This document shows positions 28,501-36,714 of a stretch of 64,000 bases of DNA, piece after piece. Source of the DNA: Flavobacterium sp. (GTDB taxonomy: Bacteria > Bacteroidota > Bacteroidia > Flavobacteriales > Flavobacteriaceae). The stretch lies in assembly GCA_014377455.1 (NCBI GenBank), contig JACMPO010000046.1, positions 1-64,000 on the forward strand, read 5' to 3'. How positions within the stretch are numbered: position 1 is the first letter of the stretch; each line of letters starts with the position of its first letter. Below the pieces are notes generated by a model. That model worked only from the letters and a program-made list of their open reading frames with translations. It was not told the DNA's origin and ran no database searches. The position numbers and the translations under genes are program-made.

Positions 28501-28590
28501 CCTGATTCCAATGCTTCAAACCGTTTATCGAAAGAAAATATTCGGGAAGATATCCAAAAAATAATTCAAGATGCTATTCTTGATAAATAG
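25588..28590 (+). CDS. GH3 glycosidase fused to a class C beta-lactamase-type serine hydrolase (lipoprotein)
   Basis: A 1000-aa lipoprotein (lipobox ending FFVINC at Cys20). Residues about 60-400 are a GH3/NagZ-like barrel with KIGQLFMV, KHFPGHGDT and DGLIFTDALNM; the GH3 C-terminal domain follows to about 590. Residues about 610-1000 are a penicillin-binding-protein-like serine hydrolase with nucleophile motif SVTK (VASVTKMV), YSD (ymotif) and HTGFTGT in place of KTG. The fusion joins a likely beta-N-acetylhexosaminidase with an esterase or D,D-peptidase, suggesting combined action on peptidoglycan fragments. This architecture is known in Bacteroidetes. No promoter box is clear. Confidence 0.9.
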   Translation: MQTKANLIFLFLISFFVINCSTLKTPTLDSNKVIDNLNLTPEIAYNQHAKSERKNYFPDSDLEKKWVDSIYSKLSLEEKIGQLFMVAAYSNKDSVHVNDVDKLIKENNIGGLIFFQGGPNRQVKLTNRFQSKSKIPLFIGIDAEWGLNMRLDSTYKYPWNMTLGAVRDLNLIKQVGINMADETKRIGAQFNFAPVLDINTNPKNPIIGHRSFGEDKVNVTEHAIALMDGAQSQGIFSTGKHFPGHGDTALDSHYALPLVNFPKDRLELVELYPYKRLFDEGLVSVMVAHLNIPSLEPRENFPTSVSYNVVTNLLQKELGFDGLIFTDALNMKAASKFMKPGDIDLEAFMAGNDILLFPENVPLATEKICRAYQDSIISEERLSHSVKKILHYKFKSGLNHYKPISDKNLVQDLNASSKDALQYRLYENGITVLKNEENILPIKNLNQKIAYIKLGDDLNGTFVTTLKEYTDVTEISETNIDSLKVKLKDFSTVIIGFHKSDKAWKKHDFTDSELALIQEISKTNSVILDAFTKPYSLSAIASFQNIKGVILSYQNSDIAQEVSAELIFGAIASKGKLPVSINDDFKVNFGLETQKLNRLGFTSPENVGMSLEVLSKIDGVAQKAIDAKMTPGIQLLVARRGKVIYQKSYGYHTYYNQKKVQNGDIYDVASVTKMVSTLPNIMQLYDKKKVNLDSKLGEMLPIFENTDKKDIPFKDLLSHYARLQAWIPFYKATLDSLKYPMEKYYRKTLTDGFSKQVDENLFLRDDYHDTIMKQIANSKLLDKKEYIYSDFTFIVLKEYLEKVTGKTIDELSQDNFYKSLGMNNTMYNPLRKYDCSLIPPTEIDTYFRHTTVQGYVHDMEAAMEGGVAGHAGIFSNSIDIAKMMQMYLQKGNYGEVNYFSPATFDTFNTCYFCAEGNRRGLGFDKPQLTKEGPTCGCVSKSSFGHTGFTGTMAWADPETEIIYVFLSNRTYPDSNASNRLSKENIREDIQKIIQDAILDK

Positions 28591-28799
28591 AGATAAAATC
28601 ATTTTTACCTTAATTTTTTATTAATGTATTAAACTTTTAATTTTTTGAAAAGCTCAAAAAATCATAATTAAATAGATATTATTTTCTAAAAATTTAGATT
28701 TAAAATCTCCTATAGATTTTATAATTAGTCGTTCTTTTATTTTTCTTGTAAAACAAAACCTAGTAATTTAGCAATAAAAATTTTATCAAATTAATTGTT

Positions 28800-29444
28800 A
28801 TGAAAGACTTATCTAATTACCGTAAATCCTACTCAAAAAGTGAATTAATAGAAACCAATATTCCCAAAAATCCAATGGATTTATTTAATTCTTGGTTTCA
28901 AGAAGTAGAAGCATTTGGTGGAGTTGAGGAAGTAAATGCAATGACAATTTCGACAATTGGATTGGATAATTTTCCGAAATCGAGAGTAGTTCTTTTAAAA
29001 AAAATCGAATCTGACGGATTTATTTTTTACACAAATTATGAATCAGAAAAAGGAAAAGCAATAGTGTCAAACCCAAATGTATGTTTATCTTTTTTTTGGG
29101 AATCTATCGAACGTCAAGTAATTATTAAAGGAGTTGCCGCAAAAACATCAGTAGAAACATCGGATACTTATTTCAAATCGCGTCCAGATGGAAGCAAACT
29201 AGGTGCTTTAGCATCTGCACAAAGCGAAGTTATTCCTGATAGATTATTTCTAGAAACTAAATTACACGATTTGGAATTACAATTTGATGGAAAAGAAATT
29301 CCAAGACCTGAAATTTGGGGTGGATTTTTGGTTAAACCAATTGAAATTGAATTTTGGCAAGGTCGTCCAAATCGACTTCATGACCGAATTCGATATAAAA
29401 AAATATCAAATTTTGATTGGAAAATTGTTCGTTTATCATCATAA
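28800..29444 (+). CDS. pdxH: Pyridoxamine 5'-phosphate oxidase
   Basis: A 214-aa FMN enzyme that oxidises pyridoxine or pyridoxamine 5'-phosphate to PLP. Motifs: MDLFNSWFQEV near the start, NAMTISTI and SRVVLLKKIESDGFIFYTNYESEKG for FMN binding, ERQVIIKGVA, SRPDGSKLGALAS and the C-terminal EFWQGRPNRLHDRIRY. Full length. It is alone on the plus strand; the 209-base gap upstream holds only an A/T-rich 9-base hairpin (28640-28662) that is too weak to call a terminator. Confidence 0.95.
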   Translation: MKDLSNYRKSYSKSELIETNIPKNPMDLFNSWFQEVEAFGGVEEVNAMTISTIGLDNFPKSRVVLLKKIESDGFIFYTNYESEKGKAIVSNPNVCLSFFWESIERQVIIKGVAAKTSVETSDTYFKSRPDGSKLGALASAQSEVIPDRLFLETKLHDLELQFDGKEIPRPEIWGGFLVKPIEIEFWQGRPNRLHDRIRYKKISNFDWKIVRLSS

Positions 29445-29614
29445 CGTAAGAATATATCCTATAAATTTATAAATTATATGTATTTCATCGATTTTATTTG
29501 TCACTTAAACGGTTTAGTAGTAATATTGTATAACAATAAAGGAACAAGCTCATATCAATATTAATCATAAAGAAATTTGCCCCACATCTATCTTTAAAAA
29601 CTTAACCTACTACT

Positions 29615-30106
29615 ATGAAAACAACTTTACGCAATTTATTAATGCCATTAGTTTTGGTGTTTACAATGGTTTCATGTACAAAAAATGCTGATGAATCTAA
29701 AGTTGATGAAACTCTGATTACAAAATATAATTACTCTCAAGATGAGTTGCAATTAGCTCAATTGATAAATCAATATAGAGTTAGTCAAGGAAAAAATCCA
29801 TTAGAAATTGTAAATCATATTTCTTATAAATCTGAGGAACACAATCAGTATATGATTGATAATAACGTGGTAAATCACGATTATTTTGAAGAACGGTCTA
29901 ACAATATAATTGCAGTTTTAGGAGCTGTAAAAGTAGGTGAGAATATTGCTTATAATTTTTCTACACCAAATTCAGCTTTATATGCTTGGTTGCAAAGTCC
30001 AGGTCACAAAGCAAATTTAGATGGCGATTACACACATTTTGGAATTGCAATTGCAGTAAATGCTGCAGGTAAAAAATATTATACTAACATGTTTATGAAA
30101 AAATAG
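29615..30106 (+). CDS. CAP/SCP-domain lipoprotein
   Basis: A 163-aa lipoprotein with lipobox FTMVSC (Cys near residue 21). The rest is a CAP (cysteine-rich secretory/PR-1) domain: LAQLINQYRVSQGKNPL, SEEHNQYMIDNNVVNHDYF, GENIAYNFS, ALYAWLQSPGHKANLDGDYTHFGIA. The CAP pocket histidines (in NHDYF and SPGHKANL) are present. Bacterial CAP proteins act outside the cell and their activity is mostly unknown. It is convergent with the PLP-protein gene and ends at a bidirectional terminator. Confidence 0.9.
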   Translation: MKTTLRNLLMPLVLVFTMVSCTKNADESKVDETLITKYNYSQDELQLAQLINQYRVSQGKNPLEIVNHISYKSEEHNQYMIDNNVVNHDYFEERSNNIIAVLGAVKVGENIAYNFSTPNSALYAWLQSPGHKANLDGDYTHFGIAIAVNAAGKKYYTNMFMKK

Positions 30107-30144
30107 TTTTTTTTGATTAATAGTTTTTGTTTGATTTTGAAATT

Positions 30145-30174
30145 AATCACGCTTTTAGGGAGCGTGATTTTTTT
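30145..30174. terminator. Bidirectional terminator between CAP and YggS genes
   Basis: AATCACGCT (30145-30153) pairs with AGCGTGATT (30161-30169), followed by a T-rich tract on the plus strand. The two genes it separates are convergent. Confidence 0.85.
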
Positions 30175-30188
30175 ATTTAAAAATTTAT

Positions 30189-30848
30189 TTATCTACTACC
30201 AAAAATACTACTTCCAATTCGAACCATAGTACTCCCACAATCGATTGCAATTTTATAATCGCCAGACATACCCATCGAAAGTATTTCAATTTTATGATTC
30301 GTAAGATTTTGTGTTTTCAATTTATCATAAATTGTTTTCAAATTTTGAAATTCAAGTTTAATTTTTTCATCATCATCAGTAAATGTAGCCATTCCCATCA
30401 GACCTACAATTCTAATATTATTCAAGTTTTTAAAGGCATCTGATGCTATTAATTCAAAAAGTTCGTGTTCATCAAGTCCAAATTTTGTTGCTTCATCTGC
30501 TATAAACAACTGTAATAAACAGTCTATAATACGATTATTTTTTTTAGCTTGTTTGTTTATTTCTTCAAGTAACTTTAAACTTTCCACACCGTGAATTAAA
30601 TTTACATAAGGAGCCATAAACTTTACCTTGTTGCTTTGAACATGACCTATCATGTGCCACTCGATATCTTTTGGCATTTCGGTCCATTTGGTTGTCATTT
30701 CTTGAATTTTATTTTCACCAAAAATGCGTTGACCACTTTCATAAGCTTCCATCAAGTCGGCAATAGGTTTAGTTTTTGAAACAGCAACAAGAGTTACATG
30801 AGCTGGAAGTTGTGATTTTATCTGAAGTAAATTATTTTTGATAGACAT
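30189..30848 (-). CDS. YggS-family PLP homeostasis protein
   Basis: A 219-aa single-domain PLP-binding protein of the alanine-racemase-like fold (YggS/PLPBP). The PLP lysine is in VAVSKTKP; other marks are FGENKIQE, WHMIGHVQSNKVK, GLMGMATF and the phosphate-binding C-terminus SMGMSGDYKIAIDCGSTMVRIGSSIFG (in parts). It binds PLP but has no known catalytic role and keeps B6 vitamers balanced. The nearness to pdxH fits this B6 role, although the genes are not in one operon. Confidence 0.93.
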   Translation of the reverse strand: MSIKNNLLQIKSQLPAHVTLVAVSKTKPIADLMEAYESGQRIFGENKIQEMTTKWTEMPKDIEWHMIGHVQSNKVKFMAPYVNLIHGVESLKLLEEINKQAKKNNRIIDCLLQLFIADEATKFGLDEHELFELIASDAFKNLNNIRIVGLMGMATFTDDDEKIKLEFQNLKTIYDKLKTQNLTNHKIEILSMGMSGDYKIAIDCGSTMVRIGSSIFGSR

Positions 30849-30882
30849 TTTAAAATCTTAAATTTTGGGTTAATTTATTTAG

Positions 30883-30890
30883 TAAATTTG
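30883..30890 (+). promoter_or_regulatory. Putative -7 box of the S41 peptidase gene
   Basis: TAAATTTG matches TAnnTTTG and lies 25 bases before the ATG at 30916. A TTG at 30865-30867 is 15 bases upstream, slightly short of the usual 17-23. Confidence 0.4.
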
Positions 30891-30915
30891 AATAAAAATA
30901 AGCTAAAAAGCAACA

Positions 30916-32322
30916 ATGAAAATCAAATATATTTTAATATTAATTGCTTTGCTACTGTCGGTTTCAAATTGTGCGATAAAAGATGATTTAAACGTTCCCG
31001 AGTCAGTACAAGTCAATAATTTTGTTTGGAAAGGTTTGAATTTATATTATTTGTGGCAAGCAGATGTAACAAATTTAGATGATAATCGATTTGAAAATCA
31101 AAGTCAATTAAACGATTTTTTGTCAGGATATTCAGATCCTAAAGTTCTTTTTAATAGTTTAAGAGTAGATGCAACTATTGACAGATTTAGTGTTATTTTC
31201 AATGATTATGATGCGCTCGAAGGAATTTTATCTGGAAATACATTAAATAATGGTGTTGATTATGGTTTAAAATATAAATCAGGAAGCACAACAGATATTT
31301 TTGGTTGGGTTCGATATATAATTCCAAATTCGGATGCATCTACTAAAAATATCAATCGTGGCGCAATTTTTTATGCAGTAGATGGAATTCCGTTAACAAG
31401 TTCAAATTATAAATCGTTATTAGCAAATACAATTTACACGTTAAATTTTGCAGATTATGATAATGGATTGATTACTCCAAACGGACTGTCAATTCAAGTT
31501 ACAAAAAGTAATTTATCTGAAAATCCAGTTTTAATTTCAAATGTCATTAACCAAGGTTCACACAAAGTAGGTTATGTTATGTATAATGGTTTTTTCTCTG
31601 GATTTGAAACCCAACTTAACGATGCTTTTGCGCAGCTTAAAGCACAACAAGTCTCAGATTTAGTATTAGACTTGCGTTACAATTCTGGTGGATCAATTGC
31701 AACGGCAACTCGATTGGCATCTATGATTACGGGTCAATTTCAAGGTCAAATTTTCGCAAAAGAACAATGGAATTCTAAATTGCAAGCGTACTGGAATACT
31801 ACAAATCCTTCCCAATTAACTGATGTTTTTACTAATGTTTTAGGAAATGGTGCCTCAATATCAAGTTTAAATTTAACTAAAATATACATCTTAACATCTA
31901 AAAGTACAGCATCGGCTAGTGAATTAGTAATAAACGGATTGAAACCTTACATCAATGTTATTCAAATTGGTGATGTAACCATTGGCAAAAATGTAGGATC
32001 AATTACATTATATGATTCTCCTAATTTTGCAAGAGAAGGCAGGAGTACAAAACACAAATATGCAATGCAACCTATTGTTTTAAAAACTCAAAACAAAGCA
32101 GATTTTGGAGATTATCAAAATGGTTTACAACCAAATTATCTTTTAGTTGAAGATTTAGGAAATTTAGGAATTTTAGGAAATAGCAACGAACCTTTATTGC
32201 AAAAAGCGTTACAGATTATAGGAGTTAATAAAACGAGCAATAACTATAAAAATTTGAAAACCTTTATCGATGTACAATGTCATGATGCTTTAGAAAGCGA
32301 AATGTACAAGGAAATTAAATAA
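30916..32322 (+). CDS. S41 family peptidase (C-terminal processing protease-like) lipoprotein
   Basis: A 468-aa lipoprotein with lipobox LSVSNC (Cys near 19). The N-terminal 75 residues carry the FVWKGLNLYYLW helix typical of Bacteroidetes S41 proteins, then a PDZ-like part, then the protease core: LVLDLRYNSGGS and ILTSKSTASASE, whose central serine is the expected nucleophile, with IGKNVGSIT later for the lysine. It probably degrades or processes envelope or imported proteins. It is monocistronic and ends at a convergent terminator. The substrate is unknown. Confidence 0.88.
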   Translation: MKIKYILILIALLLSVSNCAIKDDLNVPESVQVNNFVWKGLNLYYLWQADVTNLDDNRFENQSQLNDFLSGYSDPKVLFNSLRVDATIDRFSVIFNDYDALEGILSGNTLNNGVDYGLKYKSGSTTDIFGWVRYIIPNSDASTKNINRGAIFYAVDGIPLTSSNYKSLLANTIYTLNFADYDNGLITPNGLSIQVTKSNLSENPVLISNVINQGSHKVGYVMYNGFFSGFETQLNDAFAQLKAQQVSDLVLDLRYNSGGSIATATRLASMITGQFQGQIFAKEQWNSKLQAYWNTTNPSQLTDVFTNVLGNGASISSLNLTKIYILTSKSTASASELVINGLKPYINVIQIGDVTIGKNVGSITLYDSPNFAREGRSTKHKYAMQPIVLKTQNKADFGDYQNGLQPNYLLVEDLGNLGILGNSNEPLLQKALQIIGVNKTSNNYKNLKTFIDVQCHDALESEMYKEIK

Positions 32323-32364
32323 AAAATGAATTCTAATTTTGAAATAAATAGGATTCATTTTTAT
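32322..32364. terminator. AT-rich terminator between convergent genes
   Basis: AAAAATGAAT (32322-32331) pairs with ATTCATTTTT (32353-32362) around a 21-base loop. The first A is the last base of the S41 stop codon. It is followed by a T-rich stretch and serves the convergent S41 and beta-propeller genes. Confidence 0.6.
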
Positions 32365-32370
32365 TAAATA

Positions 32371-33447
32371 TTAGTTGAAATAAAATCCTGCAGGAATTAT
32401 ACCTACTATGCTGGAGTGGATTAAATTGCCAGAGCTGTTGTAAACATAAATTTTTCCGTTAGAATTAAAATCGCCAGCATCACCAACATAGATGGTATTA
32501 TTTTTAAAATTCAAGGCAAAACTATAAATAGAATTTACTCCTTGTGGTGCAACCGAAAATAAACTTGTAGTAGGTAACATAGTTGCACCTAAAGTAGTTT
32601 TATAAACACTTGAGTTTACAGTGTAATACATTGAATTAATTAAAATATCTAAATTTGCTGGATGCGTATTTGCAGGAAAATCTAGTGTACTCGAAACAGT
32701 ATTTGAACTCAAATTTATAGTTACAAGTTTTCCAGGAGTTTCTACAGGTGCATAATTTGGTTTGCCACTACAAAGAACGTATAAAGTATTATTGTAATCT
32801 ATTATCGAATTTGGGACATCGCCAACATCTATTGTACCTTGAACAATATTTGTGTCTGGATTTATAATAGAAATTTTATTTCCAAAATTAAAACCACCTG
32901 CTTGAGCAACATATAATTTGCCATTAGACGATATAATTTTTTCTGGACCTTCGAGAACCGAAATAGTGTTCGTTACAGTGTAATTTGCTAAATCTATAAC
33001 TGCAACAAAATCGTCAGACGGGTTACTTCCAAACCCCCAGTTTGTTACATATCCTTTTCCGTTGTAGAAAGCTATATATCTAGGATTATTTAGTCCACCA
33101 GAAATTGTTGCTACATATCCCATTGTATACCTATTTACAATTTCAATTTTATTAGAATTATTTACAACGATAAAGGCATAGTTTTGATAAAATCCAATAT
33201 CTTGAGCAGTATCACCGAGTGTGATTGACGGATTTGCAGTTGCAAAAATATTATTTTTTTGAACTGTAAAATCATTTGACAAATAGGAAATAGAAGCATT
33301 TCCGTTACCAAAACCTCCTTGATTAAGAATTAAGGTTCCGTTATCGTAAGTTGAGGCTGGAATTTCAGTTTGCAAATTTTCCCGACAACAGGAAGTAAAA
33401 AGTAATGTGCTTGATAAAGTAATAGTAAGTAATTTAATGATTTTCAT
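32371..33447 (-). CDS. Beta-propeller surface lipoprotein (YncE/DUF5074-like, BtuG-type by context)
   Basis: A 358-aa lipoprotein (lipobox LLFTSC at residues 15-20) with repeated blade-like segments of about 40-45 residues, such as YNGKGYVTNWGFG, SNGKLYVAQAGGF, YNNTLYVLCSGKP and FKNNTIYVGDAGDF. These fit a seven-bladed YncE-like propeller. It follows the TonB-dependent receptor gene by three bases and shares its cobalamin riboswitch. In Bacteroides, BtuG is such a propeller lipoprotein that captures B12 and caps BtuB; by position and fold this is the likely counterpart, but cobalamin binding is inferred, not seen. Confidence 0.75.
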   Translation of the reverse strand: MKIIKLLTITLSSTLLFTSCCRENLQTEIPASTYDNGTLILNQGGFGNGNASISYLSNDFTVQKNNIFATANPSITLGDTAQDIGFYQNYAFIVVNNSNKIEIVNRYTMGYVATISGGLNNPRYIAFYNGKGYVTNWGFGSNPSDDFVAVIDLANYTVTNTISVLEGPEKIISSNGKLYVAQAGGFNFGNKISIINPDTNIVQGTIDVGDVPNSIIDYNNTLYVLCSGKPNYAPVETPGKLVTINLSSNTVSSTLDFPANTHPANLDILINSMYYTVNSSVYKTTLGATMLPTTSLFSVAPQGVNSIYSFALNFKNNTIYVGDAGDFNSNGKIYVYNSSGNLIHSSIVGIIPAGFYFN

Positions 33448-33450
33448 TGT

Positions 33451-35280
33451 TTAAAAATTAAAGGTTATATTAAAATTATAATTTATTCCCGGCATTGGTC
33501 TTGTGCTTACGCTTTGATATTTTTCGTTAAATATGTTCAAAACATCAAACCCTAGTTTTATTTTATTTTTACTACTTATACTATATTTTATGCCTGCATT
33601 CGATACGAAATAATTATCTAAAACATAGGAATTATCTGAAGATGTAAAAACTTTTCCATTAAACAAATATTGATAATAAGCAGTAAAATTTTTGATGGAA
33701 TACGCTAACGAACTTGTAAATTTGTGAAAGGGAACATAAATCAATTGTTTCTTTTTTTCATCATCTTCAGATACCGTATAAGCATAAGTTAACGCCAATT
33801 CAAAATTATTTGCACCAAACTTTTGTACATGATTCATTAAAATTTCTGCACCGTAAGTGGTTACTTTCGATACGTTATTTGGAGTCCAATTTCCACCAGA
33901 TGTTGGCGACCATCGCAGTAAATCTGATATTTTAATGTAATAACTCGTAACTGAAAAAGTTGTTTTTTTAAACTTTATTTCGTGTCCAATTTCGCCTTGG
34001 TAGGAACTTTCGGGTTTTAATTCTGGATTGCCACTTCCTTGATAATACAAATCGTTAAAAGATGGAATTCGGAAATTATGAGAAGCATTAATTTTTAAAT
34101 GATACCAGTTTACAGGTGAAAAATTGCCCCCAACAGAAAATAATAATGGACTTTTATAATTATTGGTACGTTCTTTTCTTAGCGTTGCTTCGTACAAAAA
34201 ATATTTTGATACACTATGTTTCAACAGTAATGTACTGGAACTAATTTCCCTTGTAGTTGATGCTATTTCGGTTCCAAAACCTTTAGTATTTGTGTAATCT
34301 AAAACTACATTCAATTCTAAATTATTTTTAATTTTATAATTTACATCATACTTCGCAATTACAGTTTCAGCTTTTGCATCGGTAAAGAATGAGGAAGCAA
34401 AATTTTCAAAATATTTATATTTTTCGCTCAAAAAAGCGAGTTTAACTTTAGTAGTAAACTGGTTTTGATTTAGTGTATATTCCACTAAATTTCGAAAATT
34501 TAAATCGTCATATTTACTTTTGGAAGGAGCAGTAAGTGTGCCAGAAAAATGTCGTTTACTTTCGTAAAAAGTGCTGTAAAGCCTTAAACTACTGAATTTA
34601 TTAAATAAATAACCTATGTTAAAATTTAAGCTGGAATTTTCATATTGCCCATTTTCATTTTTTTTATCGGTACTTAAATAAGGATAATCATTATTCGATT
34701 TATTCCTTGAAAAACTGATTTGAGTACTAATTTTTTTTGTAGCGATGCTGATTTTATAGTTGAAGCCAGAGGTATTAAAACTGCTATAATTAATCTGTAA
34801 ATTATTGGAAAACAAATTTTTAAAAATCAATTCGTTATTTAAATGAACGCTTCCGCCGATGGCACTACTTCCATAAATGGCACTTCCACCACCAGCTCTA
34901 ACTGAAATAGAGTTATAATCTTTAGTATTAATGGTATTAAAATCTGTTTGACCGTTAAGTTGTGAATTGATATTTATGCCGTTCCAAATTACAGCGGTTT
35001 GTTGCGCAGTTGTACCTCTAAATGAAGGAGATGAAACCATTCCGAGTCCATTTTCTTTAAAATAGATAACCGAATTATAGTTTAAAAGTCCAGTAAGCGA
35101 GGATTTATTTACTGATATTATGGAGTCAGTAATCTTTAAAACAGATTGTGAATTAGAAAATTTTTTTAAATTAGTATCTGATATGATAACTTCATCGAGT
35201 ACTTCAATAGATTTTTTCTGCGCACAAATATATTGGCACAAAAGTGTGAAAATCAGAACATTTACTATTTTAAAAGTCAT
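33451..35280 (-). CDS. btuB: TonB-dependent outer-membrane receptor, BtuB-like (cobalamin)
   Basis: A 609-aa receptor with signal peptide ending CAQ near residue 20, a TonB-box-like VLDEVIIS, plug domain (FRGTTAQQTAVIWNGININSQLNG, GGGSAIYGSSAIGGSVHLNNE in two parts) and a 22-strand barrel ending PMPGINYNFNITFNF, with a C-terminal aromatic residue. The length is typical of BtuB and smaller than SusC-type receptors; no carboxypeptidase-like N-terminal domain is present. The cobalamin riboswitch directly upstream is the main reason to assign B12 as the substrate. The beta-propeller lipoprotein gene follows three bases downstream. Confidence 0.85.
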   Translation of the reverse strand: MTFKIVNVLIFTLLCQYICAQKKSIEVLDEVIISDTNLKKFSNSQSVLKITDSIISVNKSSLTGLLNYNSVIYFKENGLGMVSSPSFRGTTAQQTAVIWNGININSQLNGQTDFNTINTKDYNSISVRAGGGSAIYGSSAIGGSVHLNNELIFKNLFSNNLQINYSSFNTSGFNYKISIATKKISTQISFSRNKSNNDYPYLSTDKKNENGQYENSSLNFNIGYLFNKFSSLRLYSTFYESKRHFSGTLTAPSKSKYDDLNFRNLVEYTLNQNQFTTKVKLAFLSEKYKYFENFASSFFTDAKAETVIAKYDVNYKIKNNLELNVVLDYTNTKGFGTEIASTTREISSSTLLLKHSVSKYFLYEATLRKERTNNYKSPLLFSVGGNFSPVNWYHLKINASHNFRIPSFNDLYYQGSGNPELKPESSYQGEIGHEIKFKKTTFSVTSYYIKISDLLRWSPTSGGNWTPNNVSKVTTYGAEILMNHVQKFGANNFELALTYAYTVSEDDEKKKQLIYVPFHKFTSSLAYSIKNFTAYYQYLFNGKVFTSSDNSYVLDNYFVSNAGIKYSISSKNKIKLGFDVLNIFNEKYQSVSTRPMPGINYNFNITFNF

Positions 35281-35325
35281 AATTTCTGAATCTTTTTTCC
35301 CGAAGATTCGATATTGGTTACAAAA

Positions 35326-35500
35326 AAGGCAGGTATCCTGGCTTGCGTCTTGTTGTTGGTCTTCCCAAGTTTAAAAACTCAGTGACAATGTAGATAACAA
35401 CAAGCGTTATAGCTTACAGTTGCGGGAACAGCTTAGGTTTTGAACCTAATTCCCTTTTAATGTGATTTCTTAAAATTTTAAAATCACAACCTTATTTCGG
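35326..35500 (-). promoter_or_regulatory. Cobalamin (AdoCbl-type) riboswitch
   Basis: On the minus strand the leader contains the hallmark order AAGGGAAT, AAGCTGTTCCCGCAACTG, a GTCACTG segment, GGGAAG and the B12 box AAGCCAGGATACCTGCC (forward 35327-35343). The element starts just after the promoter at 35503-35531 and ends about 45 bases before the btuB-like start, close enough to control translation as well as transcription. Confidence 0.95.
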
Positions 35501-35502
35501 TG

Positions 35503-35531
35503 TAAATGTAGTTTAATTTAGATAATTTCAA
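35503..35531 (-). promoter_or_regulatory. Promoter of the riboswitch-btuB transcript
   Basis: On the minus strand TTG (forward 35529-35531) is followed after 18 bases by TACATTTA (forward 35503-35510), one base off TAnnTTTG. The predicted start is near 35498, at the 5' edge of the riboswitch. Confidence 0.5.
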
Positions 35532-35550
35532 ACTATTGGCAACAATAATC

Positions 35551-35558
35551 TATTTTTG
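35551..35558 (+). promoter_or_regulatory. Putative -7 box of the btuF-like gene
   Basis: TATTTTTG matches TAnnTTTG exactly and lies 15 bases before the ATG at 35574. No TTG sits at the standard spacing. The leader would be about 10 bases long, so this gene is not under the riboswitch. Confidence 0.4.
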
Positions 35559-35573
35559 TAAAAAATTTAATCA

Positions 35574-36710
35574 ATGAAATTCTTAACAAAGGCAATAATC
35601 TTATTTTCAATTTTCATATTTGCTACAAGCTGTAAAAAAGAGGTTGCAACTACAAATACAATAGCTCCAGAAAATGAAATTCATTTTGCTAAAGGATTTA
35701 CTCTTATAAATTATGATGGATATACAGTGGTAAAAGTTTCAAATCCTTGGCCAAAAGCAAATAAAAGTTATACTTATATTTTGAAAGAAAGTAGTGGTAT
35801 AATTCCAGATACGCTAAAGCAATTTACCACAATAAATGTCCCAATAAAGTCAATAGTTGTTACATCTACCACACATATTCCATCGTTAGAAATGCTTGGT
35901 GTGGAAGAATCTTTAATTGGATTTCCAAATTTAAATTATATTTCCTCCGAAAAAGTTAGAGCATTAATCGATGCAAAAAAAGTAAAAGAAGTAGGTTTAA
36001 ATAATTCTTTAAACACTGAAGTTGTGATTGATTTGCAACCAGAAGTTATTATAGGTTATGGAATAGATAATACAAATCCCACTTTAGATAATCTTGAGAA
36101 AAATGGATTAAAAGTTTTGCTTAATGGCGATTGGAATGAGCAAACACCTTTAGGAAAATCAGAATGGATAAAATTTTTTGGAGCACTTTACGGAAAGCAA
36201 AAAAAAGCAGATGAAATTTTCTCTAAAATAGAAACTGATTATTTAAAAACTGTGGCAATAGCAAAAATGGCATTGGGAAAACCAACAATTTTAGCAGGCG
36301 ATATGTTTCAAGATAAATGGTACATGCCAAGCGGTACAAGTTGGGGATCTCAATTGCTGAATGAAGCTGGTGGAAATTATTTATGGGCTTCAACTGCGGG
36401 AACAGGAAGTTTATCCTTGTCGTTTGAAACTGTTTTGGAAAAAGCAAAAGATGCCGAAATTTGGATCACATCAGGTCAATTTGCAACTTTGAAAGAAATG
36501 TCTGATTCTAATCCGCATTATGAAGAATTTAAGGCATTTCAAACTAAAAATGTGTATTCTTTTGCAGGAAAAAAAGGAAAAACAGGCGGAATTTTGTATT
36601 ATGAATTGGCTCCAAACAGACCCGATATTGTATTAAAAGATATCGTAAAAATTTTACATCCAGAATTACTAGTTGGTTATGAACCTTACTTTTTTCAAAA
36701 GCTAAAATAA
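35574..36710 (+). CDS. ABC transporter substrate-binding lipoprotein, BtuF/FepB-like
   Basis: A 378-aa lipoprotein (lipobox IFATSC at residues 15-20) with the helical-backbone metal-receptor fold. Motifs: IVVTSTTHIPSLEMLGVEESLIGFPN in parts, EVVIDLQPEVIIGYG, LNGDWNEQTPLGKSEWIKFFGALYGK and GGILYYELAPNRPDIVLKDIVKILHP. Such proteins hand vitamin B12, haem or siderophores to a BtuCD/FecCD permease. It lies divergent from the riboswitch-controlled btuB unit and 22 kb from the BtuC/BtuD-like pair, supporting a B12 role by context. Confidence 0.82.
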   Translation: MKFLTKAIILFSIFIFATSCKKEVATTNTIAPENEIHFAKGFTLINYDGYTVVKVSNPWPKANKSYTYILKESSGIIPDTLKQFTTINVPIKSIVVTSTTHIPSLEMLGVEESLIGFPNLNYISSEKVRALIDAKKVKEVGLNNSLNTEVVIDLQPEVIIGYGIDNTNPTLDNLEKNGLKVLLNGDWNEQTPLGKSEWIKFFGALYGKQKKADEIFSKIETDYLKTVAIAKMALGKPTILAGDMFQDKWYMPSGTSWGSQLLNEAGGNYLWASTAGTGSLSLSFETVLEKAKDAEIWITSGQFATLKEMSDSNPHYEEFKAFQTKNVYSFAGKKGKTGGILYYELAPNRPDIVLKDIVKILHPELLVGYEPYFFQKLK

Positions 36711-36714
36711 AACC

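Noticed and set aside
28640-28662. Hairpin ATTTTTTGA / TCAAAAAAT after the GH3 fusion gene
   Set aside because: The stem is almost only A/T and no T run follows it, so it does not qualify as a terminator.
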